64,000 nucleotides of DNA from assembly GCA_047602475.1 (NCBI GenBank), contig JASGHE010000002.1, positions 930,001 through 994,000 of the forward strand, read 5' to 3'. This document shows, one piece after another, positions 42,749 through 49,803 of this stretch. Source of the DNA: JAEUIE01 sp047602475 (lineage in GTDB: Bacteria; Planctomycetota; Planctomycetia; Gemmatales; HRBIN36). Each line of letters starts with the position of its first letter. Position 1 is the stretch's first letter. The position numbers and the translations under genes were made by a program. The notes under the pieces were generated by a model, which did no database searches, was not told the DNA's origin, and saw only the letters and a program-made list of their open reading frames with translations.

Positions 42749-43536
42749 TGCCTCTGTTGGACGAGGCGCTGCAAAAGTGCAAGGCTTCGAAGAGGCCCGC
42801 CTTTATTCCGTTCATAACCGCCGGCGACCCGTCTCTGGAGCAGACCGGGCTGGTGATTGATACGCTTGTAGCTACCGGTGCCGACGTTATTGAGATTGGC
42901 ATCCCGTACAGCGATCCCCTCGCCGATGGCCCCGTCATTCAGGCCAGCTACACTCGCGCCCTGAATGCCAAGACGAAGCTGGCAGACATCTTCACTCATG
43001 CAGCCACATGGACGCAGAAGCACAAGACCACGCCGTTCCTGGCGATGGGCAGTTACAGTATCGTCTTCCGCATGGGCGTTGATCACTTCCTGGATGCAGC
43101 CCGTCAAGCGGGTTTCGCCGGGTTAATTATCCCTGATCTTCCCCACGAGGAAGCAGCGACGCTCGCTCCCCAGGCCACCGCCCGGCAACTCGCCCTCATT
43201 CAACTAGTCACACCAACTACCTCAAAAGAACGAGCAGCGAAGATTGCTCAGACCTCGACCGGCTTCCTCTACGTCGTGAGCGTCACCGGCATCACCGGTG
43301 CCAGAACGGCTCTGCCGACACAGATCACGAATCAATTGTCAGATCTACGGCAACTCACCACTCTCCCCCTCTGCGTCGGCTTCGGCATCAGCACGAAAGA
43401 GCACGTACAACTGCTGAAACCTCACGTCGATGGCCTCATCGTCGGCAGCGCCCTCGTCAAATGTCTAGAAGGGGATCAGCCCTTCGAGAAGAAACTGGAA
43501 GCCCTCAGTACATTAGCTAAGCAACTACACTTCTGA
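42748..43536 (+). CDS. trpA: tryptophan synthase alpha subunit
   Basis: Cleaves indole-3-glycerol phosphate to indole, passed to TrpB. 262 residues. Catalytic Glu and Asp are in ADVIEIGIPYSDPLADGPVI; PFITAGDPS and SVTGITGAR (phosphate binding with GFGIST) confirm. No trpB is adjacent, unlike the usual trpBA pair; instead a 68-residue ORF precedes it with one-base overlap. Identity is certain. Confidence 0.96.
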   Translation: MPLLDEALQKCKASKRPAFIPFITAGDPSLEQTGLVIDTLVATGADVIEIGIPYSDPLADGPVIQASYTRALNAKTKLADIFTHAATWTQKHKTTPFLAMGSYSIVFRMGVDHFLDAARQAGFAGLIIPDLPHEEAATLAPQATARQLALIQLVTPTTSKERAAKIAQTSTGFLYVVSVTGITGARTALPTQITNQLSDLRQLTTLPLCVGFGISTKEHVQLLKPHVDGLIVGSALVKCLEGDQPFEKKLEALSTLAKQLHF

Positions 43537-43538
43537 TT

Positions 43539-43568
43539 CTGGCTACTGGCTTCTGACTCCTGGCTCCT
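43539..43568. repeat. GGCTACTGGCTTCTGACTCC repeat
   Basis: Copy of the CTGGCT/GGAGCCAG family in the 35-base gap between trpA and the exonuclease gene. Confidence 0.6.
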
Positions 43569-43571
43569 TGA

Positions 43572-44576
43572 ATGCAACTCATCGAAATGACCGAGCGTGG
43601 CCTCTATTGCTCCATCGGCGATTTCTACATCGATCCATGGCGGGCGGTCGATCGCGCCATTGTCACCCATGCCCACAGCGATCATGCACGCCGGGGTGCT
43701 GCGTCCTACCTGGTTCCCCACGATGGCGTCGGGTTGCTCAAGCATCGCCTCGGCCAGGACATCCAGGTGCAAGGCGTGCAGTACGGCGAAGCTATCAACA
43801 TGCATGGCGTCAAAGTCAGCCTGCATCCCGCCGGCCACATCCTTGGCTCCTGCATGGTGCGGGTCGAATATCAGGGCATCGTTTGGATCTTCTCAGGCGA
43901 CTACAAGACACAGCCTGACCCTACCTGCCTAACGATGGAACCGATCAAGTGCCACGTCTTCATCAGTGAATCGACCTTTGGCTTGCCCATCTACCGCTGG
44001 TCGCCCACCGAAGCGGTGATGAACGATGTGCATCGCTGGTGGAAGTTCGACCAGGAACATGAGCAGTGTACCATCATCTTCGGCTACTCACTGGGCAAGG
44101 CTCAACGCATCCTGGCCAGTTTACAACCGGATGTTGGCCCCATCGGTGTTCATGGTGCGGTGCATGCTCTTCTGCCCTACTACGAAGATGCGGGGGTAAG
44201 CTTCCCGCCTTATGAGTTGATCGATACTAAAGACAAAGTTCAACTGGAACGCTTTAAGAACGGCGGCATGATCATCGCCCCGCCCTCCGCCAACGGCACC
44301 CCCTGGCTGGCCAAGTTCGGCGATTGTGCCACTGCCAGCGCCTCCGGATGGATGACGATCCGTGGGCCGAAGCGGCGAGCCAACGTCGAAGCAGGGTTCG
44401 TGCTTTCCGACCATGCCGACTGGCCCGGATTGCTGAACACCATCCATGCCACCGGTGCCGAACGCATCGGTGTCACACATGGTTACGTCTCCACCCTCGT
44501 CCGCTATCTACGGGAGAAGGGGCTGGATGCCTTCGCCATCGATACCCAATTCAAAGGCGATGCAGCGGAAGAGTGA
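43572..44576 (+). CDS. MBL-fold, ligase-associated DNA exonuclease-like protein
   Basis: 334 residues. Metallo-beta-lactamase fold with VTHAHSDHARRG (HxHxDH metal site), LHPAGHILGS, FSGDYKTQPDPT and FVLSDHADWPGLL. The ESTFGLPIYRW and IIFGYSLGKAQRIL segments are typical of the exonuclease that accompanies bacterial ATP-dependent DNA ligase and a helicase in a repair cluster. Neither ligase nor helicase lies in the window, so the gene stands alone here. Assignment to this subfamily rests on motif pattern and length. Confidence 0.85.
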   Translation: MQLIEMTERGLYCSIGDFYIDPWRAVDRAIVTHAHSDHARRGAASYLVPHDGVGLLKHRLGQDIQVQGVQYGEAINMHGVKVSLHPAGHILGSCMVRVEYQGIVWIFSGDYKTQPDPTCLTMEPIKCHVFISESTFGLPIYRWSPTEAVMNDVHRWWKFDQEHEQCTIIFGYSLGKAQRILASLQPDVGPIGVHGAVHALLPYYEDAGVSFPPYELIDTKDKVQLERFKNGGMIIAPPSANGTPWLAKFGDCATASASGWMTIRGPKRRANVEAGFVLSDHADWPGLLNTIHATGAERIGVTHGYVSTLVRYLREKGLDAFAIDTQFKGDAAEE

Positions 44577-44628
44577 CGGTGGAATTCCAACACACCCTCT
44601 CTGCCATCAAGCAATGAAAGTTGAAGAA

Positions 44629-44725
44629 GTGGCAGGGGTCAACGGTACTCCGTTGCCCCCTGCGTCAAGCGTAAAACGATTGCACCTCACGCAGGGGTCA
44701 GATGAGTACATCTGACCCCTGCCAC
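44629..44725. repeat. GTACTC-centred nested palindrome, copy B
   Basis: Outer ends GTGGCAGGGGTCA / TGACCCCTGCCAC. Left hairpin CAACG-GTACTC-CGTTG, right hairpin GATGAGTACATC. Inner GCGTCAAGCG / CTCACGC parts are less regular. Same family as 31135-31216 and 54331-54436. Confidence 0.88.
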
Positions 44726-44791
44726 GCCACATCACAATCGCCTTCGTGCCACTTCCACTACACTGATAGGACACAATACTAGGAGATAGGC

Positions 44792-45841
44792 ATGGCAGGC
44801 GAACTGGTTTTGGTGACGGGCGGGTCGGGGTTCATAGGCGCCCACTGCATTCTGCAACTTCTGGAAGCAGGCTATCGGGTACGGACGACAGTGCGTTCCC
44901 TTACCCGTGAACCCGAAGTTCGGGCCATGCTCAAGAACGGCGGCGCGGAACCGGGCGATAAACTCACGTTCGTCGCTGCTGATCTCACCTCCGATGCTGG
45001 CTGGCCCGAAGCGGTGGCAGGCTGTCAATTCGTGCTCCACGTCGCCTCGCCCTTTCCTCCGGGCGTGCCCAAAAACGAGAACGACCTGATCGTTCCAGCC
45101 CGTGATGGGGCACTACGAGTCTTGCGTGCTGCGCACGATGCCAAGGTCAAACGAGTGGTGATGACCTCGTCTTTCGCCGCTATCGGTTACAGTTCCATTC
45201 CTCCGGTGCGTCCCTTTAACGAAGAGAATTGGACCGATACCGAAGGCAGTGCCGTCAGTGCCTATGTCAAATCCAAGACCCTGGCCGAACGGGCGGCCTG
45301 GAACTTTGCGGCAGCTGCTGACAACAAAATGGAACTGGCTGTCGTCAATCCTGTCGGCGTCTTTGGGCCGGTGCTGGGGCCAGACTATGCCACGTCCATC
45401 CTGCTGATCCAGAAACTCATGAACGGCGCGATGCCCGGTTGCCCCAAGCTCAACTTTGGCGTCGTGGATGTGCGCGATGTGGCTGATTTACATCTGCGTG
45501 CCATGACCAACCCAGCCGCCAAGGGGGAACGATTCCTGGCAGTTGCTGGCGACTTCATGACGATTCAGCAAATCGCTCAGGTGTTAAAAGCCAAGCTGGG
45601 TGATGCTGCTCGACGTGTTCCGACACGAGTATTACCCAACTGGTTGGTGCATCTGGTCGCCATGTTCGACCCCGCAGTAGCACTCATCACCCCCGAGCTG
45701 GGCAAGTACAAAAACACTACCAATGAGAAAGCCAAACGCCTGCTCGGTTGGGAGCCACGTTCAAACGAAGAGGCTGTCGTCGCCACAGCGGAAAGCCTGA
45801 TGAAGCTCGGGTTGCTTCGAGATTCGAAGAAGGTAGGATGA
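44792..45841 (+). CDS. NAD-dependent epimerase / dihydroflavonol-reductase-like SDR
   Basis: 349 residues, extended SDR: LVTGGSGFIGAHCILQLLEA, RTTVRS with the arginine pair typical of NADPH binding, LHVASPFP and VMTSSFAAIGY. The catalytic Y-x3-K is AYVKSK, as in plant DFR-like enzymes and bacterial 2-hydroxyketone or aldehyde reductases. A strong AGGAGATAGG precedes the ATG. The C-terminal NTTNEKAKRLLGWEPRSNEE is the usual end. Substrate unknown. Single gene. Confidence 0.9.
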   Translation: MAGELVLVTGGSGFIGAHCILQLLEAGYRVRTTVRSLTREPEVRAMLKNGGAEPGDKLTFVAADLTSDAGWPEAVAGCQFVLHVASPFPPGVPKNENDLIVPARDGALRVLRAAHDAKVKRVVMTSSFAAIGYSSIPPVRPFNEENWTDTEGSAVSAYVKSKTLAERAAWNFAAAADNKMELAVVNPVGVFGPVLGPDYATSILLIQKLMNGAMPGCPKLNFGVVDVRDVADLHLRAMTNPAAKGERFLAVAGDFMTIQQIAQVLKAKLGDAARRVPTRVLPNWLVHLVAMFDPAVALITPELGKYKNTTNEKAKRLLGWEPRSNEEAVVATAESLMKLGLLRDSKKVG

Positions 45842-45848
45842 AAAGAAG

Positions 45849-46250
45849 TTAGACCGCCATCGCATCGAGAGCTTCGTCTCGATCCTGATAGATGGCCCAC
45901 AGCGTGTCCAGGGCGGTGAGCTTGAGCAGTTCCCTGGCACGTTCGCTGGCGCCGCAGAGAACCATTTCGTTGCCCTGCTGCTTCACCAGCTTGTGGCATC
46001 GTAACAGCAGCGACAAGAACACCGAACCGAAGTAGGCGACCTGGCTGAGATCAACGATCACGCCATTGGCCGGCTCTTTCTTGAGTGGCTGCAGCACGAT
46101 GTCGGCGGCCTGCTCGATCAGGTCCCACTGCATCGCTTCGACGTCAGCGGTGGGAACGATGATGGCAATGTCGCCATGGCGTTCAATCTGAATGAAGGCA
46201 GGCCCGGCACCAGTCCCTGCGGTGCCCTTGGAGCCTAGCGGTGCTGTCAT
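45849..46250 (-). CDS. STAS-domain anti-anti-sigma-like protein
   Basis: The ATG at 46250 is chosen because ACGGAG lies eight bases upstream; longer starts at 46256 and 46283 are possible. 133 residues. The STAS core is IERHGDIAIIVPTADV, then ANGVIVDLSQVAYFGSVFLS (serine in the phosphorylation position), LLLRCHKLVKQQGNEMVLCG and LLKLTALDTLWAIYQDRDEA. Such proteins act in partner-switching control of sigma factors. No kinase or sigma partner adjoins it. Confidence 0.88.
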   Translation of the reverse strand: MTAPLGSKGTAGTGAGPAFIQIERHGDIAIIVPTADVEAMQWDLIEQAADIVLQPLKKEPANGVIVDLSQVAYFGSVFLSLLLRCHKLVKQQGNEMVLCGASERARELLKLTALDTLWAIYQDRDEALDAMAV

Positions 46251-46480
46251 ACCCATGTCTCCGTAACTTTGAGTTGTCCTCATCGTAGGGGCGAACCCAT
46301 CCGAACGCAAGCCTGTTTATTCTTCGATTTCAAAACAGGTCGGTTTCGCTGCTTCGCTCCGGGTGGACAGAATGTTCGTTTCCTTGGGGAGAATCAGAAC
46401 CTATATCCGGGCTGGTGCGTACTATGTATAACGAAGAATAACCTTTGCTTTTTGCCCCCGGTCTCCGACAGGGTTCAGTA

Positions 46481-47461
46481 ATGCAGCCTCTGAAGTACAG
46501 CTTACTCTTGTTTCTGACGTTTCTCATCGGCTGTTCGTCGAGCGGCGTAACTCCTGCCGGCCCAGCTTCAGCTTCCCCCTGGAAATCGACAGGCAAAGTC
46601 AAAGTCCTCACCTCCATCGTTCCCGTCTATTGCCTGACCAAGATGATTGCCGGCGACGAAGCGGAAGTGCTCTGTCTGATGACCAGTCATGGCCCGCATG
46701 ACTATGCCCCAACCCATGACGATGTCAAGATGCTTGCTGAAGCAGACGTCTTTTGCGTCGTCGGCCTGGGGCTGGAAGAGTTTCTCAACAACATGGTTAA
46801 GGGTGCGGACAATCGCAATCTCAAAGTAGTGCGAACCGGATTGGCTCTTCCCACAGAGATGCGTCTCGAAGCTGATGGCAAAACACATTATCACGGCGAC
46901 AAGTTGGTGACCCATAAGGGTATCGATCCACACATTTGGCTCGGCATGGACGAGGCTGGTTACATGGTTGATGCCATCGCAGACGCGCTCGTTGATCGTG
47001 ATGCCAAGAATGCTGCGATCTACAAGAAACGGAAAGACGAGCTGAAGGACAAACTGAAAGCCCTCAAGACAAAAGGCACCGAACAACTCAAGAACGCCAA
47101 GGGGGGCCTCATCACCTTTCACGATTCGTTCCGCTACTTCAGCCGCTGCTTTGGGATCAATATCGCCGGCACGATTCGGGATGTGAAGGGCGATCAACCA
47201 CTCAGTCCCGCAGCCCTGCGTGAACAGGCGGAGGAGTTCAAGAAGAAGGGCGTTCGCGTCATCGGCGTTGAGCCTCAGTTCCCCCGTGGCGTGGCGGAGA
47301 ACCTGGCCAAGGAGATCGACGCCAAGAACGCCAAGATCATCGATCTCGATCCGATTGAGACCGGCCCGACGCTACCCGGTTCGCCTTATCAAGTGTCGCC
47401 GACCTACTACCTTGAGAAGATCGAACAGAACCTCCGCAACCTGCAAAAAGCCTACGAATGA
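46481..47461 (+). CDS. metal ABC transporter substrate-binding lipoprotein (ZnuA-like)
   Basis: 326 residues from the ATG at 46481. Lipoprotein signal ending LTFLIGC. The cluster A-I family pattern is present: KVKVLTSIVPVYCLTKMIAG, LMTSHGPHDYAPTHDDVKML, FCVVGLGLEEFL, DPHIWLGMDEAGYMV and FHDSFRYFSRCFGINIAGTI. Conserved His/Glu/Asp metal ligands are in place, suggesting zinc or manganese. Overlaps the ATPase gene by four bases (ATGA). Confidence 0.9.
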   Translation: MQPLKYSLLLFLTFLIGCSSSGVTPAGPASASPWKSTGKVKVLTSIVPVYCLTKMIAGDEAEVLCLMTSHGPHDYAPTHDDVKMLAEADVFCVVGLGLEEFLNNMVKGADNRNLKVVRTGLALPTEMRLEADGKTHYHGDKLVTHKGIDPHIWLGMDEAGYMVDAIADALVDRDAKNAAIYKKRKDELKDKLKALKTKGTEQLKNAKGGLITFHDSFRYFSRCFGINIAGTIRDVKGDQPLSPAALREQAEEFKKKGVRVIGVEPQFPRGVAENLAKEIDAKNAKIIDLDPIETGPTLPGSPYQVSPTYYLEKIEQNLRNLQKAYE

Positions 47462-48250
47462 GCCTGGTTCAACCATCTCCTGATGTGAACGCTGATCAGA
47501 GCAAAGGCCCTGCGCCTCTCCTGATCGTCGATCATCTCACCGTCGAACTCGGTGGCAAGACGATCCTCAAGGATCTTCTCGGCCCGCATTCCCCGGGGCA
47601 AGATTTCCGCCCTCATCGGCCTCAATGGTTCAGGCAAGACCACGTTCCTCAAAGCCCTCCTCAAGGAAGTCGCCTACACCGGCAAAGTGCAATGGCGCTG
47701 CGGGCACGATCATTCCAAGACCTACCCGCACATGATCGGCTACGTGCCCCAGCGGTTGCAGTTTGATCTCAATCAGCCGCTGACCGTGGTCGAACTCCTC
47801 GCCCTCAGTTTGCAGCGTCGGCCACTCTTTATGGGCATCAGCAAAGCCCATCGCCAACGTGCCATCAAGATGCTCCAGCAGGTCCATGCTGAGCAACTGA
47901 TCGATGTCCCCGTCGGCGGCCTCTCCGGCGGGCAATTGCAACGGGTACTGCTGGCCCTGGCTCTGGAACCGACACCGGAACTCTTGTTATTGGATGAGCC
48001 CGCTCAGGGTATCGACTTCAACAGCCAGAATGATTTCTATGATCTGATCGCCCATGTCAACGAGCAGACCCATATCACGATGATCCTGGTTTCCCATGAA
48101 CTAAGCGTGGTCAGCAAGTATGCTCATCGAGTCTTCTGCATGAAAGATGGTGCCATCCTCTGCGAAGGCTCCGGCCAAGAGATTATTACTGGTGACATGA
48201 TCAAACAGATCTACGGTGCTGATGCCGGCGTGTATGCTCATCAGCATTGA
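47458..48250 (+). CDS. metal ABC transporter ATP-binding protein (ZnuC-like), frameshifted
   Basis: Starts by ATGA overlap with the binding-protein gene. Reads MSLVQPSPDVNADQSKGPAP and VDHLTVELGGKTILKDL, then shifts near 47578 (one extra C in CTTCTCGG). It resumes as SARIPRGKISALIGLNGSGK with Walker A GLNGSGKTT, signature LSGGQLQRV and Walker B ELLLLDEP, and the D-loop. Restored length is about 264 residues. No membrane component follows; the next gene is convergent. Confidence 0.88.
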
Positions 48251-48256
48251 TATTGC

Positions 48257-49129
48257 CTACTTATTCTCAAAATCCTCGATGGTTATTCTCGCTTTTCGAA
48301 TCTCATCCATCGAAGAATCAGGTAATTCGGTAAATGACAGCCGTATTTCTCGAACAGATGTTTTTCTTATTCCTTCTAACATGTTTAAGTGGCCAGTCGT
48401 GCAGTTTGAAAAGAATAGCCGATCTAATTCCCTCATCTGAACGAGGCTAGGCACCAGGTTGTATTCAATGTGCATGTTACGGAGATCAAGCCAGGTAATG
48501 TTTGGGAACGAAGCCAATACAGATTCCAACTCTTTCTTACTCATGTCTCTGTGATCGATTCTCAAGCCCACGGATAAACGACATTTCACAGATACATCAT
48601 CGGACAGTTCGATTGATGGCGGATTGTTCAGCGATAAGAACCTCACTTTTGCATGTGCATTGACGAACTTCAAAAGCTGCTCATTGACGATCACCTTGGC
48701 AAATGTGACATCCCTACAGTTAATGCGCATTGACTCAAAGGAAGTATCGCCCAGCGTGATCTGCTCATAGGTAAGCTTCTCGTAATCCTTTGAGATAGCA
48801 ATTTCGAGCCCTTTGGGGATGGCGACCTTCCTCAGCACCATGTATTTGACGTTCGGAAACATGCCCAGCAATTTCATGCCTTGGTTGTTACCTTCACACT
48901 GAAATTCTGTGATGCTCTTAGAGAGTAGAGCAGCACATAACAGATATCCAGGCGTGATTGTTGTAGTAACATTGATGATGATTTTGCATTTCTTGTAAGG
49001 TATGGGAGGCTGCTTTAGTCTGCTATTCCGCAGTTCTTGCAGGGGACTGAGGAAAGATTGCCTGTACCTGCTGTCACCTAACTCTGGCATGACAGGGAAG
49101 GTCAGCAGAAATAGAGTGATACCCAGCAT
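48257..49129 (-). CDS. leucine-rich-repeat-like secreted protein of unknown function
   Basis: 290 residues with a signal peptide (MLGITLFLLTFPVM). Repeated units such as LLGMFPNVKYMVLRKVAIPK, NITWLDLRNMHIEY and MRELDRLFFSNCTTGHLNML suggest an LRR-type solenoid, in which surface hydrophobic residues alternate. Base composition is visibly more AT-rich than the neighbours. Possibly acquired, and at the cell surface. Convergent with the ATPase gene, with only six bases between. Confidence 0.7.
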   Translation of the reverse strand: MLGITLFLLTFPVMPELGDSRYRQSFLSPLQELRNSRLKQPPIPYKKCKIIINVTTTITPGYLLCAALLSKSITEFQCEGNNQGMKLLGMFPNVKYMVLRKVAIPKGLEIAISKDYEKLTYEQITLGDTSFESMRINCRDVTFAKVIVNEQLLKFVNAHAKVRFLSLNNPPSIELSDDVSVKCRLSVGLRIDHRDMSKKELESVLASFPNITWLDLRNMHIEYNLVPSLVQMRELDRLFFSNCTTGHLNMLEGIRKTSVREIRLSFTELPDSSMDEIRKARITIEDFENK

Positions 49130-49260
49130 GACAGTTCACTTGATACGTGTTTCGGAAATAAACAGGTGTCGTGAGAATGAGCGATCATCTCCCAAATATT
49201 GTCGGTTGTCCATGACATTCTTCCGGCTAAATCGTCGGGAGTCTTGTCCTCAAAACGATC

Positions 49261-49289
49261 ACAGGTTACGGGGAAAACCCGTAACCTGT
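49261..49289 (-). terminator. perfect hairpin after the RRM gene
   Basis: ACAGGTTACGGGG / CCCGTAACCTGT type stem (palindrome with AAA loop). Lies 48 bases past the RRM stop codon. No T tract follows, so it may be an intergenic hairpin repeat. Confidence 0.45.
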
Positions 49290-49336
49290 GGTACGAAGAG
49301 AGCAGCCCGAAGGCTTATATCATCGTGGAACGTCGA

Positions 49337-49666
49337 TTAATAACGGTTGCCGCCACGGCCACCGCCACCACCGCCGTAACCACCACGGCCGCCGCCGCCA
49401 CCCCCACGGCCACCTTCGGGCTTGGGGCGGGCTTCGTTGACCGTCAAGGAGCGGCCATTCGATTCCTGACCATTGAGGCCAGTGATGGCTGCCTGGGCTT
49501 CTTGATCGGTTTTCATTTCCACAAAGCCGAAGCCCTTGGAACGATTGGTGTCGCGGTCCATGATGATCTGTGCAGATTCCACGGTGCCGAACGGCTCGAA
49601 CAACTTGGCCAATGCACTGTCGTTGAGGTCATAGCTCAGGTTGCCGACGTACAACTTCTTACCCAT
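49337..49666 (-). CDS. RRM-type, glycine-rich RNA-binding protein
   Basis: 109 residues from the ATG at 49666, with GAGGAG upstream. A single RRM domain: RNP2 LYVGNL and RNP1 KGFGFVEM, with a helix-strand order typical of bacterial/cyanobacterial RRM proteins. The C-terminal tail is RGG/GGGG-rich (PEGGRGGGGGGRGGYGG), as in cold-inducible RNA-binding proteins. Binds RNA; probably cold- or stress-linked by family, not shown here. Confidence 0.94.
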   Translation of the reverse strand: MGKKLYVGNLSYDLNDSALAKLFEPFGTVESAQIIMDRDTNRSKGFGFVEMKTDQEAQAAITGLNGQESNGRSLTVNEARPKPEGGRGGGGGGRGGYGGGGGGRGGNRY

Positions 49667-49803
49667 TACAGACTCCTCTGATGTCCACACCAGATTTCTT
49701 CGAAGCGGAAGGCATCAGGGATGTAGATCGTTAAAAATAGTCTATCAAAAGGAAAACCTGTGGCGAGGTTTTTCGGCCATGGGAGGAGGATAAACAGCGA
49801 TCC

